The notes: generated by a model from the letters alone, not told the origin. A stretch of DNA of 15,051 bases from Bacteroidota bacterium (GCA_023433755.1 JAEYUA010000192.1:1-15051); one strand, 5' to 3'. Positions 1 to 7,305 are shown, counted from the stretch's first letter. Made by a program: numbers and translations.

Positions 1-221
1 AAGATGAGCTTTTTTTCGTGGTAAAGGGTAATCTTACCATGGTACTTCGTGATGGAGAGATAGAAATTGGTGAAGGTGAATTTTTTATTGTGCCTAAGGG
101 AGTAGAACACAAACCTGTGGCTAAGGAGGAGGTATGGGTCATGCTTTTTGAACCCGCTGCCACACTCAATACCGGTGATGTAATTAACGAAAGAACAAAA
201 CAGCAACTTGAAACCATCTGA
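1..221 (+). CDS. Cupin domain protein, 3' part only (gene starts before the window)
   Basis: The reading frame is open from the first bases of the window (first full codon at 3) to the TGA at 219-221, giving about 73 C-terminal residues. It starts DELFFVVKG, continues with RDGEIEIGEGEFF and IVPKGVEHKP, and ends near FEPAATLNTGD. This is the second half of a small single-domain cupin (Cupin_2 type, usually 110-120 residues): the G(x)nPxGxxH motif is present with its metal-binding histidine in GVEHKP. A GTG at 18 could be read as a start but lies in the middle of a conserved strand, so the true start is upstream. The function is not known; such proteins bind a metal and a small ligand. It lies directly before trpB with about 22 bp between them and is probably cotranscribed. 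Confidence 0.85.
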   Translation, partial: DELFFVVKGNLTMVLRDGEIEIGEGEFFIVPKGVEHKPVAKEEVWVMLFEPAATLNTGDVINERTKQQLETI

Positions 222-243
222 AGTGAATGAGAAAGTAAAGAAT

Positions 244-1443
244 ATGGTGGAACTAAAAGAGGTACAGCAGGAGCCCGATCTGCATGGATACTATGGAAAG
301 TTCGGAGGAGCATTCATCCCGGAAATGCTGCATCGCAATGTGGAAGTGCTGCGCAACAGTTACCGCGATATTATTGGTGATGTGGATTTTCAAAATGAAA
401 TGAAATCCCTGCTTCGTGATTATGTGGGAAGACCCACTCCTTTATATTTTGCTGAAAGAACCAGCAGTCATTATAACGCGAAGATCTTTTTGAAACGCGA
501 AGATCTCTGTCATACCGGTGCGCATAAGATCAACAATACAATCGGGCAGATCCTTCTTGCCCTGAAATCAGGTAAGAAGAAGATCATCGCTGAAACTGGC
601 GCAGGACAGCATGGAGTGGCCACGGCCACAGTATGCGCATTGAAAGGCCTGGAATGCATCGTGTATATGGGAGAGAAGGACATGCAACGACAGGCGCCCA
701 ACGTAGCCCGCATGAAGATGCTCGGTGCAACAGTGGTGCCGGCCGTAAGCGGCAGCCGTACACTGAAAGATGCCACTAATGAAGCGATCCGTCACTGGAT
801 CAATCATGCTGATGACACACATTACATCATTGGCAGCGTGGTGGGTCCGCATCCTTATCCCGATATGGTTGCGAAATTCCAGAGTGTGATCAGCGAGGAG
901 ATCATCAGGCAACTGGAAGAGAAAACAGGTTCCGGGCCAGAATATGTAATAGCCTGTGTGGGCGGTGGTTCCAATGCCGCAGGTGCTTTTTATCATTTCA
1001 TTCCTGATGCCTCCGTGCAGCTCATTGCGGTAGAAGCGGCAGGTGAGGGACTGGACTCAGGACGGTCAGCGGCCACCACACAGTTAGGCAGGGATGGAAT
1101 TCTGCATGGCAGCCGAAGCCTGCTGATGCAAACCAGCGATGGCCAGGTAGTGGAACCACATTCTATTTCCGCAGGTCTTGATTATCCAGGTATTGGCCCG
1201 CTTCATGCGCACCTGTTTGAAACAGGCAGGGCAAAATTCTTATCTGCCACCGATGAAGAAGCGCTGGATGCCTGTTTTGAACTGGCAAAGCTTGAAGGGA
1301 TCATACCCGCGCTGGAAACAGGACACGCACTGGCAGCATTAAAAAAACTGGATCTAAAAAAAGAAGATAAGGTTGTGGTTTGTCTTAGTGGAAGAGGAGA
1401 TAAAGACCTGGCGGGATTTATGGAGAGGATGGGGGAAAGCTAA
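244..1443 (+). CDS. trpB: Tryptophan synthase beta subunit
   Basis: TrpB joins indole to L-serine using pyridoxal phosphate (PLP), the last step of tryptophan synthesis, in the alpha2-beta2 complex with TrpA. The N-terminal YYGKFGGAFIPEM block is typical. HTGAHKINN holds the PLP lysine (residue 95 from the ATG at 244), AETGAGQHG holds the catalytic glutamate (residue 117), GGGSNA binds the PLP phosphate, and the C-terminal LSGRGDKD is intact. The length of 399 residues from this ATG fits the family (about 390-400). A longer frame from TTG 208 (411 residues) overlaps the cupin gene, and GTG 223 lies one base after the cupin stop; both add poorly conserved residues, so ATG 244 is preferred. The stop is followed at once by a 16-bp palindrome. 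trpA is not adjacent but about 930 bp further on. Confidence 0.95.
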   Translation: MVELKEVQQEPDLHGYYGKFGGAFIPEMLHRNVEVLRNSYRDIIGDVDFQNEMKSLLRDYVGRPTPLYFAERTSSHYNAKIFLKREDLCHTGAHKINNTIGQILLALKSGKKKIIAETGAGQHGVATATVCALKGLECIVYMGEKDMQRQAPNVARMKMLGATVVPAVSGSRTLKDATNEAIRHWINHADDTHYIIGSVVGPHPYPDMVAKFQSVISEEIIRQLEEKTGSGPEYVIACVGGGSNAAGAFYHFIPDASVQLIAVEAAGEGLDSGRSAATTQLGRDGILHGSRSLLMQTSDGQVVEPHSISAGLDYPGIGPLHAHLFETGRAKFLSATDEEALDACFELAKLEGIIPALETGHALAALKKLDLKKEDKVVVCLSGRGDKDLAGFMERMGES

Positions 1444-1444
1444 T

Positions 1445-1465
1445 GGCCATTGGCCAATGGCAAAT
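1445..1465. repeat. Heptamer repeats forming a 16-bp palindrome just after trpB
   Basis: Three 7-bp units (GGCCATT, GGCCAAT, GGCAAAT) follow the trpB stop codon after one base. Within them GCCATTGGCCAATGGC at 1446-1461 is a perfect palindrome that can fold as a 6-bp stem with a GGCC loop. No T-run follows, so it is not a standard terminator. A related array abuts the kdsA stop at 9170-9206. Both the palindrome and the 7-bp spacing are read directly from the sequence. Confidence 0.7.
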
Positions 1466-1583
1466 CTCCGCGCCATCTTTGCGTTCTCCCTTTCTCTGCG
1501 GTGAAAATTTATGACTATTACATTTACAGATAAAGGAATGCAACGCCAATTTTTTATAATAAACCATCAAGTTCAATAAAACA
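1466..1583. other. Intergenic spacer with a CTTTGCG-type repeat
   Basis: This spacer sits between trpB and the DUF695-like gene. Near 1475-1505 it holds a CTTTGCG word and then CTCTGCGG, followed by GTGAAAATTT. A related word in both orientations (CGCAAAG and CTTTGCG) occurs at 11390-11472. TACATTTA near 1519 misses the Bacteroidota -7 element TAnnTTTG by one base, so a promoter for the downstream genes is possible but weak. Confidence 0.35.
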
Positions 1584-2003
1584 ATGAAAAGCGAATCAGC
1601 AACATACACAGGATTTGAATTTGAAGTGGACGGGCATCCTGCACTTGCGATTATTAATATGGATCTGAAAAATGCCGACAGGCAGTTTTACCGGTATTCC
1701 GTTTTTGTAACCGTGGTGCCGGAACAATTCAATGAGAATGGTCACCCGGAAGGTGAGGAATATGATTTTCTCAACGAGATGGAAAAATCCATGATCAGTT
1801 ATCTTGAAGAACAAACCCAGACTGTTCACGTAGGTCATACCACCCTGTACAGGGCGAGAGAGATCATTTTTTATACAAAAGACCGTGAAGAGGTTACAGG
1901 TTTCCTGGAGCATTTTCTGCCGGCAACTGAAAGGGAACATGATTTTGAAGTGGAAGACGATCCTGAATGGAAAAATGTCTCTGCTTTTTATGAACTCATT
2001 TAA
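1584..2003 (+). CDS. DUF695-like cytoplasmic protein of unknown function
   Basis: The product has 139 residues, is acidic, and has no signal peptide or membrane segment. It begins with a strand-rich part (FEVDGHPALAIINMDL, then YRYSVFVTVV) and ends with EDDPEWKNVSAFYELI. This layout, with a query-like D-x-x-W near the C-terminus, resembles the DUF695 family, whose function is unknown; the assignment is from memory of the family pattern. The ATG at 1584 is the first in frame and gives a sensible N-terminus. The gene is inserted between trpB and trpA on the same strand, nine bases ahead of the next gene, so it is likely cotranscribed, but nothing in it suggests a role in tryptophan synthesis. 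Confidence 0.65.
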   Translation: MKSESATYTGFEFEVDGHPALAIINMDLKNADRQFYRYSVFVTVVPEQFNENGHPEGEEYDFLNEMEKSMISYLEEQTQTVHVGHTTLYRAREIIFYTKDREEVTGFLEHFLPATEREHDFEVEDDPEWKNVSAFYELI

Positions 2004-2012
2004 ATATCATTC

Positions 2013-2372
2013 ATGAATAAATACCTGATAGCACTGGCTGCCTTGTTAACTTTCCAGGGTTGTGATGACGGAAAGGATTATCTCAAGCATAAGATCAGTT
2101 ATGAAAGGTTGGGGGCCTGCAAGGATATTAATACCAATGTGAGTGTTGTATCCAATACCATCGGTGAGCGTTTCGTATTCCAGGAATGCCTGGATGATGG
2201 TTTCAAGGGTGATTATTCCGTAACCAGGGAAGGCGATACAATTGTAGTGAAGCTCGATAAATCCTCGAATGCCAATGCGCTTTTTGAAGTCACCCTTGAC
2301 ATCAATACCAGGCCGGCCTATACGCACCTGCAGGTAAATGGAGTAACGATGATGGTAACGGTCAAACGATGA
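2013..2372 (+). CDS. Small putative lipoprotein, unknown function
   Basis: The product has 119 residues with a short hydrophobic N-terminus (MNKYLIALAALLTFQGC). The cysteine at residue 17 lies where a lipoprotein cysteine would be, followed by DDGKD, but the lipobox (FQGC) is imperfect, so lipidation is inferred and not certain. The rest is predicted to be strand-rich and contains two further cysteines (ACKD and QECLDD), which could form a disulfide in the periplasm. I do not recognise the family. It ends with a TGA at 2370-2372, one base before the trpA start, so it is translationally close to trpA and almost certainly in the same transcript. Confidence 0.7.
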   Translation: MNKYLIALAALLTFQGCDDGKDYLKHKISYERLGACKDINTNVSVVSNTIGERFVFQECLDDGFKGDYSVTREGDTIVVKLDKSSNANALFEVTLDINTRPAYTHLQVNGVTMMVTVKR

Positions 2373-2373
2373 T

Positions 2374-3147
2374 ATGGGAAGGATCAGCAATTTATTTGAA
2401 AGGAAGCGTGAGAATGTTTTGAATATTTACATCACGGCGGGATTTCCCAAAAGGGATGATACAGTTCCTCTGATGAAATGCCTGCAGGATGCCGGTGCCG
2501 ACATTCTTGAAGTGGGTATGCCTTACAGTGATCCCCTTGCTGATGGCCCTGTGATCCAGGCCAGCAGTGCCAGGGCACTGGCCAATGGCATGAGCATTCC
2601 CCTGCTGCTGCAACAATTGAAAAACATGCGTGAGCACATACGGGTGCCTGTGATCCTCATGGGTTATTTAAATCCTCTGCTGCAGTATGGATTTGAAAGA
2701 TTCTGCAGGGAGGCTGCCACCGCCGGTGTGGATGGACTGATCATTCCAGATATACCCCTGTATGAATATCAAAGAGATTATAAGCACATAATGGATGCGA
2801 GCGGGCTTGATTTTATTTTCCTGGTAACGCCGGACACAACAGAAGAAAGGATCAGGCAGATCGATGCTTTGAGCAGCGGTTTTATTTACGCGGTTTCTTC
2901 ATCTTCCGTAACAGGAACTGATAAAGATTTCGGTGCAGTTGAAAAATATCTTTCATCGCTCCGGCAAATGAAATTGAAGAATCCTGTGCTTGCAGGTTTT
3001 GGTGTCAGGGACAGGGAAAGTTTCCAGGCCGTATGCCGCCAGGTCCAGGGAGGTATTATTGGTTCGGCATTCATTAAGGCAATAGAAAATGGAACATCAC
3101 TGGAAGCTGCCAGCAAAACATTTATCAAAAATATTTTAGACAAATGA
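2374..3147 (+). CDS. trpA: Tryptophan synthase alpha subunit
   Basis: TrpA splits indole-3-glycerol phosphate into indole and glyceraldehyde-3-phosphate and passes indole through a tunnel to TrpB. The product is a 257-residue TIM barrel, close to the usual 250-270. The catalytic glutamate is residue 46 in ILEVGMPYSDP and the catalytic aspartate is residue 57 in PLADGP; their spacing of 11 equals that of Glu49/Asp60 in the E. coli enzyme. ITAGFP near the N-terminus, IIPDIPLYE, and the phosphate-binding region (AGFGVRD, then GSAFIK) are all present. The ATG at 2374 lies one base after the previous stop. hisH starts 13 bp after its stop, joining the trp and his genes in one run. Confidence 0.95.
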   Translation: MGRISNLFERKRENVLNIYITAGFPKRDDTVPLMKCLQDAGADILEVGMPYSDPLADGPVIQASSARALANGMSIPLLLQQLKNMREHIRVPVILMGYLNPLLQYGFERFCREAATAGVDGLIIPDIPLYEYQRDYKHIMDASGLDFIFLVTPDTTEERIRQIDALSSGFIYAVSSSSVTGTDKDFGAVEKYLSSLRQMKLKNPVLAGFGVRDRESFQAVCRQVQGGIIGSAFIKAIENGTSLEAASKTFIKNILDK

Positions 3148-3160
3148 AACCAATGCTGTT

Positions 3161-3751
3161 ATGAAGCTGGCTATCATCAAATATAATGCGGGCAATATCA
3201 GGTCGGTGCTGAATGCATTGGAAAGACTGGGCGCGGAAGCAGAGGTTACTGATGACCATGAGGCTATTCTCGCTGCTGATAAAATAATTTTTCCAGGCGT
3301 CGGTGCAGCCAGCAGTGCCATGGTAAGCCTGAAGCAGGGAGGCCTCGACCAGGTGATAAAAAACCTGAAGCAGCCGGTGCTCGGCATTTGTGTGGGCATG
3401 CAACTGATGTGCGAACACTCGGAGGAAAATGATACGGACTGCCTGGGGATTGTACCGGTAAGGGTCAGAAGATTCCCGGCGAATGAAGACCTGGTTAAAG
3501 TGCCACAGGTAGGGTGGAACGCTATTTACGGATTAAGGTCAGGACTGTTCAGCGGTGTTGCCGAAAACAGCTATATCTATAATGTGCACTCTTATTACGC
3601 GGAGGACAGTGAATATACAATCGCTCATTGTGAATATGGACTGGAATATGCGGCGGCTATCCGCAGGGATAATTTTTATGGTGTGCAGTTTCATACAGAA
3701 AAAAGTGCTGAGACGGGAGATAGGATTATCGAGAATTTTTTGTCATTATAA
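3161..3751 (+). CDS. hisH: Imidazole glycerol phosphate synthase, glutaminase subunit
   Basis: HisH hydrolyses glutamine and feeds ammonia to HisF in the HisHF complex, which makes imidazole glycerol phosphate and AICAR. The 196-residue class I glutamine amidotransferase has the nucleophile Cys77 in GICVGMQLM and the other triad residues His178 and Glu180 in FHTEKS. The usual proline of FHPEKS is threonine here, which should be tolerated. The N-terminal YNAGNIRSV and FPGVGA motifs are intact, and the length is normal. The ATG at 3161 directly precedes KLAIIKYNAGN. The gene lies nine bases ahead of the GTG proposed for hisA. Confidence 0.95.
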   Translation: MKLAIIKYNAGNIRSVLNALERLGAEAEVTDDHEAILAADKIIFPGVGAASSAMVSLKQGGLDQVIKNLKQPVLGICVGMQLMCEHSEENDTDCLGIVPVRVRRFPANEDLVKVPQVGWNAIYGLRSGLFSGVAENSYIYNVHSYYAEDSEYTIAHCEYGLEYAAAIRRDNFYGVQFHTEKSAETGDRIIENFLSL

Positions 3752-3760
3752 AAGTTTAAT

Positions 3761-4555
3761 GTGGAAGAGAAGCAGAAAGAGACACAGAAACAGAAAGAGA
3801 AACAGGGAGGGAAACAGGGAGGGAGTAATGAGGGTTTTGAGATCATACCCGCCATTGATATCATTGAGGGAAAATGTGTGCGTCTAACGCATGGTGATTT
3901 CAGCCAGAAGAAGATCTACAATGAGAATCCGTTGGAGGTGGCGCGCCGCTTTGAGGATGCTGGATTGAAAAGGCTTCACCTGGTAGATCTTGACGGTGCC
4001 AGGGAAGGATCGGTAAAGAATTGGAAAGTGCTGGAGCAGATCGCAGGCAAAACCTCAATGGTGGTGGATTTTGGAGGAGGCATACAGGCGCAAAATGATC
4101 TCAGGATCATTTTTGATTCCGGTGCCCGGCTGGCAACTATCGGTAGTATGGCAGTGAAGGATCCGGAAACATTCGGGCAGTGGATCAGTTCATTCGGTCC
4201 AGATAAATTTTTCCTGGGTGCTGATGTTAAGAATGAAAGGATCACCATCAGCGGGTGGACCAGGGATACCGACATCTATGTGTACGATTTCATCAGGGAT
4301 TACAGTGAAAAGGGTATCCAGCAGGTTTTCTGTACAGATGTATCAAAGGATGGAGCACTGGAAGGTCCGGCTACCACCCTTTATACCCAGATCGTAAAGG
4401 AATTTCCTTCCCTTCATTTTATTGCAAGCGGAGGTGTGGGTTCCATTGATGATGTGTACCGCCTCCAGGAAGCAGGCTGCAAGGGAGTGATTATCGGCAA
4501 GGCCATTTATGAAGGAAGGATCAGTTTGAGTGAACTTTCAAAAATCAATGACTGA
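3761..4555 (+). CDS. hisA: ProFAR isomerase with an unusual repeat-encoded N-terminus
   Basis: HisA isomerises the aminoaldose ProFAR to the aminoketose PRFAR in histidine synthesis. The TIM-barrel core is complete: IIPAIDI with the catalytic Asp33, LHLVDLDGA, DFGGGIQ, the second catalytic region GADVKNERITISGW, FCTDVSKDGALEGP, and the phosphate loops ASGGVGS and GKAIYEG. The core starts near residue 26, where most HisA proteins start. The first ~23 residues come from a purine-rich in-frame tandem repeat (EEKQ, KETQ, KQ, KEKQ, GGKQ, GGS). GTG 3761 is the only standard start codon in frame upstream of the core. An ATG at 3828 with a GGAGG at 3818-3822 is out of frame by one base, so either this GTG is used or a base is missing near 3835. 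The stop overlaps the hisF start by one base. Confidence 0.88.
   Translation: MEEKQKETQKQKEKQGGKQGGSNEGFEIIPAIDIIEGKCVRLTHGDFSQKKIYNENPLEVARRFEDAGLKRLHLVDLDGAREGSVKNWKVLEQIAGKTSMVVDFGGGIQAQNDLRIIFDSGARLATIGSMAVKDPETFGQWISSFGPDKFFLGADVKNERITISGWTRDTDIYVYDFIRDYSEKGIQQVFCTDVSKDGALEGPATTLYTQIVKEFPSLHFIASGGVGSIDDVYRLQEAGCKGVIIGKAIYEGRISLSELSKIND
3764..3827 (+). repeat. Purine-rich 12-bp tandem repeat inside the 5' end of hisA
   Basis: Units end in CAG and are 12 bp long with one 6-bp unit: AAAGAGACACAG, AAACAG, AAAGAGAAACAG, GGAGGGAAACAG, then GGAGGGAGT. All unit lengths are multiples of three, so the hisA frame stays open through the repeat. Almost every base is A or G apart from the C of each CAG. 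Confidence 0.75.
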
Positions 4556-5313
4556 TGCTGGCGAAAAGGATCATACCCTGTCTTGATATCAGGAACGGGC
4601 GGACTGTAAAAGGAACCAATTTTGTTGGACTACGTGATGCCGGTGACCCGGTAGAACTCGCTGAAGGTTATGCGCGGCAGGGTGCTGATGAACTGGTTTT
4701 TTTGGACATCACAGCTACTATTGAAAAAAGGAAAACCCTTTCCGAACTCGTGAGCCGTATCGCTCATACGATCAATATACCCTTCACCGTGGGAGGAGGA
4801 ATCAGGTCAGTAGATGATGTGGCGGTATTGTTACAGTCAGGAGCTGATAAGGTTTCAGTGAATACGGCTGCATTCAAAAATCCTTCATTAATCACCGACA
4901 TTGCGTTGCATGCAGGAAGCCAGTGCGTGGTGCTGGCCATTGATACCAAAAAAGAAGATGATGGTGAATGGTATGTTTACCTGGATGGAGGCAGAACAGC
5001 AACTCATGTAAAATGTTCGGAATGGGCAAGGAAGGCTGTTGACTGCGGGGCAGGTGAAATACTGCTGACATCCATGAATCATGATGGTACAAAATCAGGA
5101 TTCGCGATCGACATTACCAGGGAATTATCCGTTTCGTTGCCTGTTCCCGTTATCGCTTCGGGGGGCGGCGGCAGCATGGAACATTTCGCGGAAGTATTTC
5201 ACGATGGGGCAGCCGACGCGGCCCTGGCGGCCAGTGTTTTTCATTTCAGCGAGATCCGCATTCCTGAGCTGAAATCTTTTCTCAGGGAAAAAGGAATAAC
5301 GGTCCGCATTTAA
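4555..5313 (+). CDS. hisF: Imidazole glycerol phosphate synthase, cyclase subunit
   Basis: HisF is the synthase half of the HisHF complex; it uses ammonia from HisH to turn PRFAR into imidazole glycerol phosphate and AICAR. The 252-residue TIM barrel has normal length. The catalytic Asp11 is in IIPCLDIRNGRTVKG and Asp130 is in VLAIDTKK, the same positions as in characterised HisF proteins. FTVGGGIRS, LLTSMNHDGTKSGF and the phosphate loop VIASGGGGS are intact. The ATG at 4555 overlaps the hisA stop (TGATG), a sign of translational coupling. A 39-bp gap without a visible terminator leads to hisIE. Confidence 0.96.
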   Translation: MLAKRIIPCLDIRNGRTVKGTNFVGLRDAGDPVELAEGYARQGADELVFLDITATIEKRKTLSELVSRIAHTINIPFTVGGGIRSVDDVAVLLQSGADKVSVNTAAFKNPSLITDIALHAGSQCVVLAIDTKKEDDGEWYVYLDGGRTATHVKCSEWARKAVDCGAGEILLTSMNHDGTKSGFAIDITRELSVSLPVPVIASGGGGSMEHFAEVFHDGAADAALAASVFHFSEIRIPELKSFLREKGITVRI

Positions 5314-5352
5314 CAGGTAGTGAATTTTTAATAACCGGGTTAACTTCAACAA

Positions 5353-5952
5353 ATGAAAGTGGATTTCAAAAAATATAGTGATGGCCTGGTACCTGCGGTG
5401 GTACAGGACTATGACACGCAAAAAATTTTGATGCTTGGCTTCATGAACGAGGCAGCCCTCAGTCAAACGGAGACCAGCGGCCTGGTTACTTTTTACAGCC
5501 GCAGTAAAAAAAGATTATGGACCAAGGGGGAGGAAAGCGGGAATCATCTTCAGCTCAAACAGATCCTGGTTGATTGCGATAACGACAGCCTGCTGATCAA
5601 GGCCCTTCCAAAGGGACCGGTTTGTCATACCGGTGCTGATACCTGCTGGAGCGAAAAGAACCACAGGGAGGATTTCCTGAATTACCTGGAACATATCATT
5701 CACCTGAGGATCAACGGGTCGGATGAAAGCTCTTATGTTAAGAAACTGGTGGGCCAGGGGATCAATAAAATAGCCCAGAAAGTAGGGGAGGAAGCTGTGG
5801 AGCTGATCATAGAAGCGAAGGACGTTAACAGGGCGTTATTTTTGAATGAAGCGGCAGACCTTCTTTTTCATTATATCGTATTATTGCAGGCGAAGCAATG
5901 CACCCTTGAAGACGTAATTGGTGTGCTGAAAGAAAGGCACCAGGCAAAATAA
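5353..5952 (+). CDS. hisIE: Bifunctional phosphoribosyl-AMP cyclohydrolase / phosphoribosyl-ATP pyrophosphatase
   Basis: This fused enzyme carries out steps two and three of histidine synthesis. The N-terminal HisI domain (about 1-110) shows MLGFMNEAAL, FYSRSKKRLWTKGE, the acidic magnesium site DCDND (Asp74, 76 and 78), and the zinc cysteines Cys75, Cys91 and Cys98 in DCD and CHTGADTCW. The C-terminal HisE domain (about 112-199) shows the all-helical pyrophosphatase signature KVGEEAVELIIEAK (Glu146, Glu147) and NEAADLLFH (Glu166, Asp169). The length of 199 residues is normal for the fusion. The ATG at 5353 is well placed, following AACTTCAACAA. The next gene starts 26 bp downstream and lies on the same strand. 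Confidence 0.96.
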   Translation: MKVDFKKYSDGLVPAVVQDYDTQKILMLGFMNEAALSQTETSGLVTFYSRSKKRLWTKGEESGNHLQLKQILVDCDNDSLLIKALPKGPVCHTGADTCWSEKNHREDFLNYLEHIIHLRINGSDESSYVKKLVGQGINKIAQKVGEEAVELIIEAKDVNRALFLNEAADLLFHYIVLLQAKQCTLEDVIGVLKERHQAK

Positions 5953-5978
5953 ATCCGGCATTGAATCAAAAAATAAAC

Positions 5979-7142
5979 ATGAAAAAACTATTCTTATTCC
6001 TGGCTTTTGCAACTGCTTTTTTATCAGCAGGCGCCCAGGCCCTGGAATTCTCCATTAGTGGCAATGTTGCCGGACTGGCAGATGGCCCTGTGAAAGTAAT
6101 CACCACATCAAGGCAGCCGGTTGAAGTAGCATCAGATTCCACGAAAGGTGGAGTGTTCAAGATCACAGGCAGCATTCCCGAACCCGGGTTGTACCTGCTT
6201 GTGATGAGCAATGAGCAGCCTCAGTATGTTTACCTGGATCAGTCAAACATCACTGTAACAGGTTCGCAGGCTGAGATCAAACAGGTAAAGATCGAGGGCT
6301 CTCCTTCGCATACAGATTTCATAGAACTCAACAGGGTGTTCAATCCCATGATGGGTGAATTGAGCGCGCTTGCGGCACAACTTGAAAAAGAAGGAAATCC
6401 TGCTAAACGGGAGGCGATGATCGGCCACTATGATTCCATCACGAAAAAAGTTGGAGTGGAGATCAGGAATTTTATTTCCGCACATCCTTCTTCTTATGTT
6501 TCTCCGTTCCTGTTGTGGATCACATCGCAGGTGACGCCGGATGTACTGGAGATGGAAAAGAATTTCAACCTGATGGATGCCAGGATCCGCGAAGCAAAGA
6601 TCTCTAAAGATCTTGCGGATTATATCACGGCAAACAAAGTAGGACTGGTTGGAACGGAAGCGATTGATTTTAGCCAGGATGATACCAGCGGTACAGCGGT
6701 ATCTCTTTCATCTTTCCGCGGCAAATTTGTGCTGGTTGATTTTTGGGCGAGCTGGTGCCGTCCCTGCCGCATTGAAAATCCGAATATCGTAAAGGCCTAT
6801 CATAAATTCAAGGATAAAAACTTTACCATCCTGGGTGTGTCACTTGATATGCAGAAAGATGCCTGGGTGAAAGCCATTGAAAAAGATAAGCTGGCCTGGA
6901 GTCATGTGAGTGACCTGCAGCACTGGAACAACGCAGCGGCGCAGTTATACAGGATCCAGAGCATTCCGGGTAATATGCTGATCGATCCTTCAGGTAAAAT
7001 TATTGCGAAGGACCTGCATGGTGAAGAACTGGAGAAGACCCTTGAACTTTATTTAGGCAAGGCGGCTCCGGAAAAAACAGCAAAGCCTGTAAAAAAAGAA
7101 GGTAATAAAACACCTATTAAGAAAACGCCACCCCATAATTAA
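5979..7142 (+). CDS. Secreted TlpA-like thiol:disulfide oxidoreductase with DUF4369-type N-terminus
   Basis: The product has 387 residues from the ATG at 5979; a TTG at 5961 would add six residues in front of the signal peptide and is less likely. MKKLFLFLAFATAFLSAGAQ is a typical Bacteroidota signal peptide, so the protein is exported to the periplasm. After it comes a strand-rich DUF4369-like domain (about 22-105), a helical linker (about 110-225), and a thioredoxin fold with the active site WCRPC (Cys260, Cys263) after LVDFWAS. The cis-proline region is SIPGNMLIDPSGKII. The C-terminal ~25 residues form a lysine/proline-rich tail. It probably reduces or isomerises periplasmic disulfides, but its partner is unknown. 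It is the last gene before the operon terminator, and nothing ties it to histidine synthesis. Confidence 0.85.
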   Translation: MKKLFLFLAFATAFLSAGAQALEFSISGNVAGLADGPVKVITTSRQPVEVASDSTKGGVFKITGSIPEPGLYLLVMSNEQPQYVYLDQSNITVTGSQAEIKQVKIEGSPSHTDFIELNRVFNPMMGELSALAAQLEKEGNPAKREAMIGHYDSITKKVGVEIRNFISAHPSSYVSPFLLWITSQVTPDVLEMEKNFNLMDARIREAKISKDLADYITANKVGLVGTEAIDFSQDDTSGTAVSLSSFRGKFVLVDFWASWCRPCRIENPNIVKAYHKFKDKNFTILGVSLDMQKDAWVKAIEKDKLAWSHVSDLQHWNNAAAQLYRIQSIPGNMLIDPSGKIIAKDLHGEELEKTLELYLGKAAPEKTAKPVKKEGNKTPIKKTPPHN

Positions 7143-7160
7143 ATTGTCCCCCTAAATATG

Positions 7161-7187
7161 AAGCGCTCTTTTGGGAGCGCTTTTTTT
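7161..7187 (+). terminator. Intrinsic terminator at the end of the trp-his operon
   Basis: An 8-bp perfect stem (AAGCGCTC at 7161-7168 with GAGCGCTT at 7175-7182) and a TTTTGG loop are followed by a T-run that ends at 7187. It lies 19 bp after the stop of the TlpA-like gene. The A-run on the other strand is short, so it serves mainly the + strand. Confidence 0.85.
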
Positions 7188-7210
7188 ATGTTCATTTGTA
7201 TTGTGGATTT

Positions 7211-7226
7211 TCGTACCAGATCCTTC
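7211..7226 (+). repeat. Left arm of a 16-bp inverted repeat
   Basis: TCGTACCAGATCCTTC here is the exact reverse complement of 7838-7853. The two arms enclose the repeat block. Similar GATCCTTCG words recur at 7295 and, in the opposite orientation (CGAAGGA), near 7755. Confidence 0.75.
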
Positions 7227-7305
7227 GCCGGTGAGATGGTCGTATGCGATGCGTCTGCCCAGCTCAGGATAACCTACAGAACAGTGCGGCTGTGATCCTT
7301 CGGAG

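Noticed and set aside
568..996. Open frame of 142 codons on the - strand inside trpB
   Set aside because: It lies fully within the conserved trpB frame, shows no recognisable motif and has a Cys/His-rich composition typical of an antisense shadow.
1519..1526. Promoter upstream of the DUF695-like gene (TACATTTA)
   Set aside because: The last base of the -7 element does not match and no -33 element is convincing, so it is not listed as a promoter.
3555..3887. Open frame of 110 codons on the + strand across the hisH end and hisA start
   Set aside because: It is the +1 shadow of hisH, with arginine-rich repeat translation. It matters only because the ATG at 3828 that would suit hisA lies in this frame.
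5125..5466. Open frame of 113 codons on the - strand across hisF and hisIE
   Set aside because: It overlaps two clear genes and shows no family features.
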